This document shows, one piece after another, positions 55,976-64,000 of a DNA stretch of 64,000 nt. A program made the translations under genes and the position numbers. The stretch comes from an uncultured Flavobacteriales bacterium (GTDB taxonomy: Bacteria > Bacteroidota > Bacteroidia > Flavobacteriales > BACL11): NCBI GenBank assembly GCA_905478765.1, contig CAJQJY010000003.1, forward strand, positions 157,008-221,007, read 5' to 3'. The notes beneath the pieces were generated by a model. The model was not told where the DNA came from, ran no database searches, and was given only the letters and a program-made list of their open reading frames with translations. Positions within the stretch are counted from its first letter, which is position 1. Each line of letters opens with the position of its first letter.

Positions 55976-58780
55976 TTATTTAGTAGCAACTATTTTTTTT
56001 ATCGTACCATCACTATAAATATAAAGCAATGTAGTTTTATCTACAACCTCATCAACATTAACCAATCTACCCAACAAATCAGTTATTTTTACTAACTCAG
56101 GTTCTATTGCATTTGCATTATTAATTGATGTTGTGCTAGTAGAAACTTCATAAAGCATTAAATCATCAACTGCTGCTTCAACCAAGCTTCCCCCATCTAA
56201 ATTTTGGCCCAAACGCAAACTATCTGAAGCAATAAACTTAAGTTGGATATTATTTGTTAAATTTACATAATCAGTTATACGAAAAACAAATTTTCTCCAG
56301 CTAATATCCGAACTTTGATTGTTTTCAACATAATGCCAATTTACTCCATCATCTGTAATAAGTACTTGCCACCAATCTGCTCCAGGATTAGCACCACTTG
56401 CTGGGCTATTTGTGTACCATCTGTAATAAGAAAAAGCAGGGTTAGTATATGAAGTTAAATCATAATAAGGCGATAGCAAAGTTGTATGCCCACCATCAAC
56501 ATCATTTGTTCCTAGCCCATCATTAATTGAAGCAGCATTTCCAGTAAAAGCACATTGAACCCCCCCTATTGTGTGCTGAGCATCAGTCTGGCAAATTGTT
56601 GAAGGATCTGTTGGATCTGCAAACGAACCTATTGGCGAACCTATCTCCCAAACTCCAGTAGTTGCATTATCATTAGTTGCACCGGTTTGCCAAAAACCAA
56701 AATTAAAGTCAAAATCTTCTTCTTCAGACAGTTCATATCCTACTAATATAAAGTAAGGTAAATTTGCGTTATTAATTGGTGTTAAATTTGAAGCAACTGG
56801 TGTAACTCCTGACTCATTTCCATAATTATCAGTTAATGAAATGTAGTAAGCAATTACAGTCCCATTTGGCTGTGCTGGAATAGTTGTTGTAAATGAAGAT
56901 GTACCGCTCATTGACATATTAGTCCATGAAATAGCATCATTTAATTTGTAATAACAATTAGCAGAACCAAGAGCCCATGGATAAGTAAGCCCTATACTTG
57001 CATTTATAACAACTCCAGAATTTCCATTTGCGACACTTACAGGATTATGAGCTATCACAGCATTAGATAATAATGTGATTCCATGTAATGCGAATGCACT
57101 TATAATTTCAGTATCATTTGGTGTTCCATTTGTTAAATTAGCATCATTATCATCTGCATAAAGAACTTCAAGTAACAGGTCTGTATAAATAGAACCCTCG
57201 TCACCATCTGGACCATCAACCCCGCTATCATATGTATACTTAAATAAATCAAGCATTTGGGTCATATCAGCAAGATTAAGGTATAAATCCCAGAATGCAC
57301 CAGCAATAATTTCTCCATCAGCATGAACTTCACCAACTAAATCCTGTGGATAAACTTTTCTATCTTGATCATATCTTCTAACAGAAATATTGGGATCAAC
57401 TAAGTCCCATCCATAGCCAAGAACTGGAGATACTGTTAATGATAGTGCCCATACATCAGCAAATCCTTCATTTAAACCACCGTTTTGCATGCCACCACCC
57501 CAGCCATTTCCGTTATAATGATCAGCATTTATCGCATGTCCATATTCATGATAAACAACATCAGGAATTTTAGCTGTTGCGTGACACCCACCGCCTTCAG
57601 CATAGAAATTAATTGAATTGCCATCAAAATAAGCATTACAACTTCCAGCTTCATCGATATTAGTTTCCATAGGCTCGTTTAGTATTCCATTAATAGGGTA
57701 GCTTGGAAATACGTCTAAGAAATGATCATGAATATTATTAACAGCTTGATATGCAGTTCTTTCTTGAATTGTAGAGTTAGAATTATCAAAAACTATACTA
57801 TTGTTAGCTGTTAAGGGTTCAAAAATATCAGGTGTAGATCCACTAGTTTCAACATCAGCATAACGTCCTTCAAGCTTATATTGTACTTGGGTTCCAATAT
57901 TCATAGGCAGCACTACATCACCATTATCATCAGTGTAGTAATTTATATTAGTGCTTTGGTCTGTAGCTTTTAAATATTTAAAATTCTGAATAACTGTAGG
58001 ATTATTGGGATTAATTGGATAAACTTCTCCAGAAACTGTAGCTGTACCTGTTGGGAGAACTTCATACATTACTTTATTTTTACGCATCAAAAGATCTCCA
58101 TTATTTGCGTCAACATAACAAATATAATTTGCTGGCCCTGCTCCTATTATTGTAGAAAAAGAAATTTCATAAACTAAATGATATTGATATTTTCTGTACT
58201 TGGGATTTGCTAAAACTTTTAAATCATCATTAACAATAATATTAGAAATAGTATTTGAGATATTAGAAGTAGCACTAGCAATAGCACTTTGCAAATTTAA
58301 TGTAGGTGAAGTACTAATACTTATATCGTTGAACACATCCAATCCAAAAGCAAGCAATTCATTATTAAGACTAAATTTAGCATACAGCTTACTACCAATA
58401 ACTTCTAAATTATTATAATATTGAACATATGTATTATTTATATACTTATCATTCTTAACAGATGAGAATTCTCTTAAATCACTTGGTAATACAAAATCTT
58501 GCAAGGCTAGAAAGGACTTTATATCATTTACAGGAATTGGAGTTCCAAAAGCTCTATGAGGCATTTGATTTCGTTCATTAAAGATAACAAACCAGTTAGG
58601 GTTATTGTAAATAAAATTTTGCCACAATTGAGCACTCCTTAATTGCTCCTGATATTGTTTATTAAGTTCAGATTTAACTTTAAAATATCTTACTTCATAT
58701 TCATCTGTATGATTATGTTTTGTTGCAAATAGTCCAATAGATATTATTGAAAATAACATTAGTGAAATTACTGTCTTCAT
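55976..58780 (-). CDS. Secreted M36-like (fungalysin-type) metallopeptidase with short C-terminal tail
   Basis: A 934-residue secreted zinc protease. Signal peptide 1-19; an N-terminal FTP/PepSY-like propeptide to about 230 (YHLVYEISFSTI, YICYVDANNGDLLMRKN). The catalytic centre has HEYGH near 411 and NEGFADVW near 438, with downstream GEIIAGAFWDLYL. The region from about 570 is beta-rich, with a possible carbohydrate- or protein-binding domain near 690-880. The end, LVKITDLLGRLV and YIYSDGTIKK, resembles the short tails of the two 30-33 kb proteins, not the type A tail. Fungalysin-type enzymes are processed on export. It heads the cluster with the giant protein and YwaF. Confidence 0.85.
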   Translation of the reverse strand: MKTVISLMLFSIISIGLFATKHNHTDEYEVRYFKVKSELNKQYQEQLRSAQLWQNFIYNNPNWFVIFNERNQMPHRAFGTPIPVNDIKSFLALQDFVLPSDLREFSSVKNDKYINNTYVQYYNNLEVIGSKLYAKFSLNNELLAFGLDVFNDISISTSPTLNLQSAIASATSNISNTISNIIVNDDLKVLANPKYRKYQYHLVYEISFSTIIGAGPANYICYVDANNGDLLMRKNKVMYEVLPTGTATVSGEVYPINPNNPTVIQNFKYLKATDQSTNINYYTDDNGDVVLPMNIGTQVQYKLEGRYADVETSGSTPDIFEPLTANNSIVFDNSNSTIQERTAYQAVNNIHDHFLDVFPSYPINGILNEPMETNIDEAGSCNAYFDGNSINFYAEGGGCHATAKIPDVVYHEYGHAINADHYNGNGWGGGMQNGGLNEGFADVWALSLTVSPVLGYGWDLVDPNISVRRYDQDRKVYPQDLVGEVHADGEIIAGAFWDLYLNLADMTQMLDLFKYTYDSGVDGPDGDEGSIYTDLLLEVLYADDNDANLTNGTPNDTEIISAFALHGITLLSNAVIAHNPVSVANGNSGVVINASIGLTYPWALGSANCYYKLNDAISWTNMSMSGTSSFTTTIPAQPNGTVIAYYISLTDNYGNESGVTPVASNLTPINNANLPYFILVGYELSEEEDFDFNFGFWQTGATNDNATTGVWEIGSPIGSFADPTDPSTICQTDAQHTIGGVQCAFTGNAASINDGLGTNDVDGGHTTLLSPYYDLTSYTNPAFSYYRWYTNSPASGANPGADWWQVLITDDGVNWHYVENNQSSDISWRKFVFRITDYVNLTNNIQLKFIASDSLRLGQNLDGGSLVEAAVDDLMLYEVSTSTTSINNANAIEPELVKITDLLGRLVNVDEVVDKTTLLYIYSDGTIKKIVATK

Positions 58781-58807
58781 ATATTTATTTTTTTTGTAAA
58801 AATAAGA

Positions 58808-59620
58808 TTAATTCATTAGAGTATCAAAATTATTATTAATATTTGAATTCAATATAATTTTTTGCTTATCATACGCTAATTGAATATTTTTAGGTAATTC
58901 TTTATTTACATCATCATGCAATCCCATAAAATGAGATATATGTGTTAAAATTGCTTTTTTAGGTTTTAATTCTTGTATCAAATCAACTGCCTCATAAAGA
59001 GTTAAATGTGACAAATGTTTATTTTTTCTAAGAGCATCTAAAACTATTAAATCTGCCCCTTTCATTTTTTCTTTTTCTTTTTCAGGAACTTCACTTACAT
59101 CAGTTAAATAGACAAAATTATTTATTCTAAAACCGAATACTTGCAATTTATAATGCAATACATCTATTGGAATAATAGTTGTGTCATTAATTTTAAAAGG
59201 ACTGTTTTCTATTAAGTTAATATTCACTTTAGGAACGCCTGGATAATGATTATTAGAAAAAATATATGGGAACTCCATGTGCAAAGCATGCTCAGTAATT
59301 TTTGTGCAATATATTTGCATGTCCTTTTTCCACTTATAATTAAAAGCACGAATATCATCCATACCTGCAACATGATCTTTATGATGATGTGTAAATAATA
59401 CGGCATCAATATTTTGTACATTTTCTCTTAACATTTGTTGCCTAAAATCTGCACCTGTATCAATTACAATGGTCTGACCATCCACTTCAATTAAAACAGA
59501 AGAACGCAACCTATTATCCTTTGGATTATTAGATTTACACACTTCACAATCACAGGCAATTACCGGAATTCCTTGCGACGTACCAGTTCCTAATAAAGTT
59601 ATCTTCATTTTATTTTTCAT
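58808..59620 (-). CDS. MBL-fold metallo-hydrolase (PhnP-like)
   Basis: Metallo-beta-lactamase fold phosphodiesterase-like protein, 270 residues. It shows LLGTGTSQGIPVIACDCEVC, a Cys set like that of PhnP-type enzymes, the metal motif THHHKDH (H78, H80, D82, H83), the later YLTDVSEVP and LTHISHFMG. The substrate is unknown; PhnP cleaves cyclic phosphodiesters. Two in-frame ATGs are possible (59620 and 59608); a -7 element 9 bases before 59620 fits either. Divergent from the gene at 59707. Confidence 0.88.
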   Translation of the reverse strand: MKNKMKITLLGTGTSQGIPVIACDCEVCKSNNPKDNRLRSSVLIEVDGQTIVIDTGADFRQQMLRENVQNIDAVLFTHHHKDHVAGMDDIRAFNYKWKKDMQIYCTKITEHALHMEFPYIFSNNHYPGVPKVNINLIENSPFKINDTTIIPIDVLHYKLQVFGFRINNFVYLTDVSEVPEKEKEKMKGADLIVLDALRKNKHLSHLTLYEAVDLIQELKPKKAILTHISHFMGLHDDVNKELPKNIQLAYDKQKIILNSNINNNFDTLMN

Positions 59621-59629
59621 CTAAGCCTA

Positions 59630-59637
59630 CAAAATTA
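59630..59637 (-). promoter_or_regulatory. -7 element of the MBL-fold gene
   Basis: TAATTTTG on the minus strand, 9 bases before the ATG at 59620. Confidence 0.6.
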
Positions 59638-59671
59638 TAGATAAATACGCTTATTTTAAAGATTATCTGCA

Positions 59672-59679
59672 TAAATTTG
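59672..59679 (+). promoter_or_regulatory. -7 element of the conserved unknown protein gene
   Basis: TAAATTTG, 27 bases before the ATG at 59707. A TTG-start extension at 59677 would begin inside this element and is rejected. Confidence 0.6.
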
Positions 59680-59706
59680 CATCTTAATCTTTCAAGGATC
59701 AAAAAA

Positions 59707-61122
59707 ATGACATCTAATGTAACTTTAACTGCAGGGCAAAAAGCATTACAAATTAATCTTAATGATACCATTTATGGTTCATTTGTAGAGATAGGTGCCG
59801 GACAAGAAGTAGCTCGAAACTTTTTTAAAGTTGGATCAGCTTCTGGTACAATTGCTAAAACAATGTCAGCTTACGATAAAGATTTCTCTGATGCAATTTA
59901 CGGTAAAGAAGCTAACGGAAGGTATGTATCCAAGCTTAGATTAGAGAAAATGTTGGATCACGAATATCAACTATTAGACCAGAGATTAAATAGAGATAAT
60001 TACAAAGAAACTCGTTTTTTTATTTTTGCTGATACAGTTTCCACAATTAACTATTCTAAAACCTTAAAAGGACATGGTTGGATTGGTTTAAGATTCCAAA
60101 GAACTCCTGATGAAAAACCTTCTGACTTTATTTTGCATGTAAAACTGAATGATCAAGATGCAAAATTACAACAAGAAACAGTAGGAATTATTGGAACCAA
60201 CTTGCTTCATGCTTGCTTTACTCAGAACGACCCTAAAATTATCTTAAAAAGTATTTATGATAATTTAAGTAAAGATCAATTTGAGATAAATATGGTAGAA
60301 GTTGTGGGGCCTGCATTTGAAGATATTGATAATAGATTATTGAGTTTAACGCTAGTAAAAGAACGAATGACTAATGCGGTGATTTTCACTCCAGATGGGG
60401 TTAATCAACAACCTTCAGATATACTTTATAAGAAAAATATCCTTACAATGAGAGGGAGTTTTAGGCCTGTTACTAAGGTTAATATTGACATGCTTGAAAA
60501 AGGGCTTGCTAGTTTTAAAGAAAATAAAAAAGTAGATGAAAAAGACATACAGATTCTTTTTGAAATCACTTTAAGTAATTTAAAAGCGAATGGTAAGGTT
60601 AATGAACAAGATTTTTTAGACAGAGTTGATATTCTTTGCTCATTAGGTTATACTGTAATGATTTCTAACTATAGAAAGTTTTATAAAATTATTGAATATT
60701 TATCTCAGTTTACTAAATCGAGGATGGGATTAATATTAGGAGTAGATAATTTAGTCGATATGTTTGAAGAGCAATATTACCGGAACTTAAATGGTGGAAT
60801 TATGGAGGCATTTGGTATTATCTTTACAAGAGACATTAGATTTTACCTTTACCCATTCAAGCCTAAAGAAAATACTGAGTTATTAAATAGCAAAAATATT
60901 CCAATTCACCCTAGAGTTAAGGGTTTATACAACTATCTTCACAGCAATGGTCGTATTGAAGATTTAGATTTTAACCCTAATGTTTTAGGAATATTCTCTA
61001 GGGAAATTCTAAAAAGAATTAGAGCTTGTGAAGTTGGCACTTGGGAAGATTCTGTACCAAATGGTGTAGCTGAAATAATTAAAGAAAAGAATCTATTTGA
61101 TTCATCAACTTGCAATCTTTAA
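59707..61122 (+). CDS. Conserved cytoplasmic protein of unknown function
   Basis: From the ATG at 59707 it has 471 residues, no signal peptide and no membrane segment. The N-terminus TLTAGQKALQINLNDTIYG and FVEIGAGQEVARNFFKVG belong to a conserved family that I recall from Bacteroidota and other phyla. Database labels for it vary and I trust none of them. Other distinctive parts are KTMSAYDKDFSDAIYG, LKGHGWIGLRFQRTPDEKP and GRIEDLDFNPNVLGIFS. No nucleotide-binding or catalytic motif stands out. It has its own promoter and is followed after 31 bases by a TonB-type receptor gene, so any link to transport is contextual only. Confidence 0.72.
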   Translation: MTSNVTLTAGQKALQINLNDTIYGSFVEIGAGQEVARNFFKVGSASGTIAKTMSAYDKDFSDAIYGKEANGRYVSKLRLEKMLDHEYQLLDQRLNRDNYKETRFFIFADTVSTINYSKTLKGHGWIGLRFQRTPDEKPSDFILHVKLNDQDAKLQQETVGIIGTNLLHACFTQNDPKIILKSIYDNLSKDQFEINMVEVVGPAFEDIDNRLLSLTLVKERMTNAVIFTPDGVNQQPSDILYKKNILTMRGSFRPVTKVNIDMLEKGLASFKENKKVDEKDIQILFEITLSNLKANGKVNEQDFLDRVDILCSLGYTVMISNYRKFYKIIEYLSQFTKSRMGLILGVDNLVDMFEEQYYRNLNGGIMEAFGIIFTRDIRFYLYPFKPKENTELLNSKNIPIHPRVKGLYNYLHSNGRIEDLDFNPNVLGIFSREILKRIRACEVGTWEDSVPNGVAEIIKEKNLFDSSTCNL

Positions 61123-61153
61123 TAAATACTAAAAAATACAATTAAACTATATA

Positions 61154-63631
61154 ATGAAGAGACTACTAATTGCACTTTTAATCATTCCTACATTATTACT
61201 TGGACAAGATAAACAAAAAAAAACGACTGTTAAAACAAAAGTTGATGCTTGGAAAGGAGCAACTAAAAATGAAGTAAAATTTACAGGTTATATTTCTGGT
61301 AAAGTTAAAGATACTGATAATAATAAAGCATTAGAATATGCAACAATAAGTTTAATTCACAAGAAAAATAATAAACTGATTGAAGGTACTATTACAGATA
61401 ATAAAGGAAGATTCCATTTTAAGGAAATTAATGTTGGAGAATATATTATTGGAATCAGTTTTATTGGTTTTGAAAATAAACAAATTGAAGCAACAACTTC
61501 AAAATCAAAACCAGACTTTAAAGATAATAATATTACACTAAATCGAAATTCAAAATTACTTAGTGAAATTAATATTGATGAAGAAAAAGCAATTTATGAA
61601 AGTAGAATTGATAAGATTATTTACAATGCAGAAAATGATTTAAACGACTCAGAAAATGATGCCACTGATGTTTTAAGAAAAGCTCCTCTTTTATCGGTTG
61701 ATTTAGATGGTAATGTAAGCTTAAGAGGTAGTAAAAATATCAAGTTTTTAGTAAATGGAAAACAATCATCATTCTTTTCTTCAGACGTAGCAACCGCTTT
61801 ACAAATGATTCCTGCTGATCAAATTAAAAGTGTTGAAGTGATTACTAGCCCTGGCGCAAAATATGATGGTGAAGGAGATGCAGGGATTGTAAATATAATC
61901 ACTAAAAAAACTAAAATTAACGGTTATCAACTAAGCAGTAGTGGCTCTATTGGAAGTAAAGTTAATAAGTTAGGTGCAAATTTAAAATTAGGGAAAGGTA
62001 GATTTGGACTTTCTGCAAGAGGACGTACTTATTTTAGCTGGCCAGGTAGAATTGGCACCAACACTTATGAAAGGTATGATTGGGATGCAATAGTAAATGG
62101 CAATCGATTAAAAGAAAACTATCTTTATCAAGAAGGCTCTTCAGAAAATTATTACAATGGATACAGAGGAAATATTAGCGCTTTTTATGATTTAAATGCA
62201 TATAATTCTATAAATTCATCTTTTAGTTTTGGAGGGAGAGTTATGCCTTTTAACGATACTATGAAAGTAGTTTATGTAAGTAATGACTCTACTCTTTCAT
62301 ACTCTTCAGAAAATTATACTAACAAAACAGACAACACTCTAAATATGGAGTGGACAACAGATTACACTAAAACTTTTGCTGAAAATGAAGATAGAAAGTT
62401 AAGTTTTGCATTTCAGGTTGGTGGTGATTTAAATGACGGAATGACAATAATAAATGAGAATGGAGATATTTCTTCAAATGCTAATGATGAAAAGGTAATA
62501 GAGCACACTTCTCAAATTGACTATGTACATCCTTTAGGAGATCATAAGCTAGAGATTGGAACAAAACTTATTATTAGAAATAAAGAGATGGTTTACTCCA
62601 ACCTCTCGTTAGGAGTTTATTCAAATGCAGATGTATTTAATTATTCTCAAAATGTACCCTCAACTTATATATCAACTGAAATAAGTTTACCTTACGGATT
62701 GGGACTAAAAACTGGATTAAGATATGAGCAAACAATCCTAAATGGATCATGGGATAATAACTCAACTGATAATTTTAAAGAATCATATTTTAACTTTTTA
62801 CCCAATCTCGTTTTATCTAAATCATTTAGTCCAATGCGATCTATTAAATTTAGTTATAATAACAGAATAACAAGACCTGGTGTTAGACAGATTAATCCAA
62901 ACTTAAATAGTGTTGACAGTAGAAATATAACAATTGGTAATCCTAGTTTAAGCCCTACACTTACAGAACAATTTGAAATTGGAATAAATAGATTTGGTAA
63001 AATAACTCAAGGAAGTTATCAATTTTATTACAAACACTCTACTGACGTAATTGAAAAACTGTTAAATATTTCAGATGATATTTCCACATTTACTTACAGG
63101 AATATTGGTGAAACAAAGCAATATGGAGCTTCTTATTTTGGATCAATTCGATTTAATAAATTTTCTTTTAGGGGGTCACTAAATCTTTATCAATACACTG
63201 GTAGAGATGCTAGTTTAGGATTTAATGACTGGACAGATCCAGTATTACTTTATAGCTATAGTATGGGAGGAAATGTTGATTTAGGAAATAACTGGAAAGC
63301 TGAAACTTTTGGTTTTTTCCGTTCCCCATCTCAAAGCTTACAAGGCTCTACTACTACTTTTAGTATGATGAGTTTTGGAATTAAAAAAACATTTAAAAAC
63401 AAAAGGGGTTCATTAGGCATTAGAGTTATTGAGCCATTTAAAGCTAACAAAGAGTTTACAACTGATCTTAATGGAGAGAACTTCTCCCAAAAATCTATTA
63501 GATCTATTCCATTCCGTTCATTTGGAATTAGTTTTAAATATACTATTGGAAAATTAAACTTTAAATCTACTAATAAGAAAACATCAATTAAAAATGATGA
63601 TGTAGAAGAAGAAAGTAGTGGGGAGTATTAA
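61154..63631 (+). CDS. TonB-dependent receptor-type outer-membrane protein
   Basis: An 825-residue outer-membrane protein. A signal peptide ends near residue 17. A CarboxypepD_reg-like domain starts near 45 (TGYISGKVKDTDNNKALEYA) and has the Gly-rich turns of the family. The plug (DVLRKAPLLSVDLDGNVSLRG, PADQIKSVEVITSPGAKYDG) is followed by a barrel of the outer-membrane beta-barrel family typical of Bacteroidota, with the RPGVRQINPNL-type loop near 575. The C-terminal strand ends in a polar tail of about 25 residues. The ligand is unknown. It is preceded after 31 bases by the conserved unknown gene, with which it may be co-transcribed. Confidence 0.88.
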   Translation: MKRLLIALLIIPTLLLGQDKQKKTTVKTKVDAWKGATKNEVKFTGYISGKVKDTDNNKALEYATISLIHKKNNKLIEGTITDNKGRFHFKEINVGEYIIGISFIGFENKQIEATTSKSKPDFKDNNITLNRNSKLLSEINIDEEKAIYESRIDKIIYNAENDLNDSENDATDVLRKAPLLSVDLDGNVSLRGSKNIKFLVNGKQSSFFSSDVATALQMIPADQIKSVEVITSPGAKYDGEGDAGIVNIITKKTKINGYQLSSSGSIGSKVNKLGANLKLGKGRFGLSARGRTYFSWPGRIGTNTYERYDWDAIVNGNRLKENYLYQEGSSENYYNGYRGNISAFYDLNAYNSINSSFSFGGRVMPFNDTMKVVYVSNDSTLSYSSENYTNKTDNTLNMEWTTDYTKTFAENEDRKLSFAFQVGGDLNDGMTIINENGDISSNANDEKVIEHTSQIDYVHPLGDHKLEIGTKLIIRNKEMVYSNLSLGVYSNADVFNYSQNVPSTYISTEISLPYGLGLKTGLRYEQTILNGSWDNNSTDNFKESYFNFLPNLVLSKSFSPMRSIKFSYNNRITRPGVRQINPNLNSVDSRNITIGNPSLSPTLTEQFEIGINRFGKITQGSYQFYYKHSTDVIEKLLNISDDISTFTYRNIGETKQYGASYFGSIRFNKFSFRGSLNLYQYTGRDASLGFNDWTDPVLLYSYSMGGNVDLGNNWKAETFGFFRSPSQSLQGSTTTFSMMSFGIKKTFKNKRGSLGIRVIEPFKANKEFTTDLNGENFSQKSIRSIPFRSFGISFKYTIGKLNFKSTNKKTSIKNDDVEEESSGEY

Positions 63632-63720
63632 TCATTAATTAATAAAATTTGGTGTATTTTTACTAGACCCTATTAGACATGACAACACAAAAGGAAACCT
63701 AAAAGGTCTCTCACTATTTT

Positions 63721-63750
63721 ATATATTAAATAAAAAATTATTTAATATAT
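63721..63750. repeat. 13-bp AT-only inverted repeat between convergent genes
   Basis: The arms ATATATTAAATAA and TTATTTAATATAT are perfect complements around AAAA. It lies between the receptor gene and the convergent T9SS cargo gene, and may act as a terminator or be a cruciform-prone site. No G-C pair supports it, so its RNA hairpin would be weak. Confidence 0.5.
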
Positions 63751-63802
63751 TTAAATTTGAGAACTGAGATATGCAATAAAAATGTTTAAAGTAGTTGTTT
63801 CA

Positions 63803-64000
63803 TTAATGTAGTATCTGTTTCTTGTTAACCACTCCATCATCAACTTCTATTTCTAAGAAGTAAACTCCTTTACTGTAAGACTCTAAATCAATTGATTTAG
63901 TGTACTCACCAACAAATTGTTGTAAGTTTTCAGTATAAACAACTTCACCAACTACATTGATTACTCTAACTTCAAGATCCTGTACATCTTCAGATGTGAA
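63803..64000 (-). CDS. C-terminal end of a T9SS cargo protein (5' end outside window)
   Basis: The minus strand carries 65 codons and a TAA ending at 63803. They read a classical type A sorting domain: DLEVRVINVVGEVVYTENL, SIDLESYSKGVYFLEIEV and a final VVNKKQILH. These are the KLYNxxGxxV, LxxGxYF and positively charged end typical of T9SS proteins. The reading frame continues to the window edge, so the functional domain of this protein is not visible. Confidence 0.88.
   Translation of the reverse strand, partial: FTSEDVQDLEVRVINVVGEVVYTENLQQFVGEYTKSIDLESYSKGVYFLEIEVDDGVVNKKQILH

Overview
The window reads as chromosomal DNA of a low-GC member of the Bacteroidota, most likely a marine flavobacterium-like lineage; genus cannot be set from sequence alone. 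The evidence is combined: TAnnTTTG-type -7 promoter elements just upstream of many starts with no Shine-Dalgarno bias, type IX secretion (T9SS) C-terminal tails, TonB-receptor/DUF4249 and DUF5916 outer-membrane proteins, a ribosomal protein THX gene, a RibBA fusion, DUF4294, a transketolase split in two, and a long-form GAPDH. Genes are densely packed on both strands. I see no rRNA, CRISPR array, insertion sequence, prophage or plasmid function.

Layout. 1-3.2 kb: 3' part of the fused B12 mutase gene icmF and a tRNA-Met(CAT). 3.3-7.4 kb: START-like protein, LptF/LptG-type permease, ribBA and tsaD on the plus strand. 7.4-7.9 kb: gene-poor gap holding a decayed GNAT acetyltransferase. 7.9-10 kb: alpha/beta hydrolase and sucC on the minus strand. 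10-16.4 kb: DUF5916 outer-membrane protein, LolD-like ATPase, BatA-type protein and a dihydroorotase homologue lacking metal ligands. 16.5-25 kb: TonB receptor plus DUF4249 lipoprotein, trxB, recQ, fmt, a TrmH-type methyltransferase, THX and (minus) pdxH. 25.5-30 kb: yqgE, comB, gcvT and an APC permease carrying stress-protein domains. 30-33 kb: two overlapping secreted-protein genes. 33-40 kb: parE, a PH-domain membrane protein, parC, then ychF. 40-44 kb: a four-gene run in which a von Willebrand protein separates the two transketolase halves, followed by a class III aminotransferase. 44-50 kb: outer-membrane barrel, GAPDH, unknown membrane protein, tRNA methyltransferase, DUF4294 and an FAD-dependent protein. 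50-59 kb: a minus-strand secretion cluster (M36-like metallopeptidase, a 1627-residue sortilin/PKD/CUB protein, YwaF-like membrane protein). 59-64 kb: MBL-fold hydrolase, a conserved unknown protein with a downstream TonB-type receptor, and the 3' end of a T9SS cargo gene.

Most of the window is housekeeping: B12-dependent acyl-CoA rearrangement, riboflavin, TCA cycle, one-carbon metabolism, tRNA modification, topoisomerase IV and pentose phosphate metabolism. The accessory theme is the cell surface: TonB-type receptors, secreted adhesin- or enzyme-like proteins and their sorting tails. The observations I find most worth following are a short C-terminal tail shared by three secreted proteins that does not look like the classical T9SS type A domain, a beta-rich module shared by two of the secreted proteins, the metal-ligand-deficient dihydroorotase homologue, the in-frame stop that cuts the lysine-rich tail off THX, the GNAT relic, and a set of promoters so close to start codons that leaderless mRNAs are predicted. 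I did not find a clear candidate for an entirely new multigene system.
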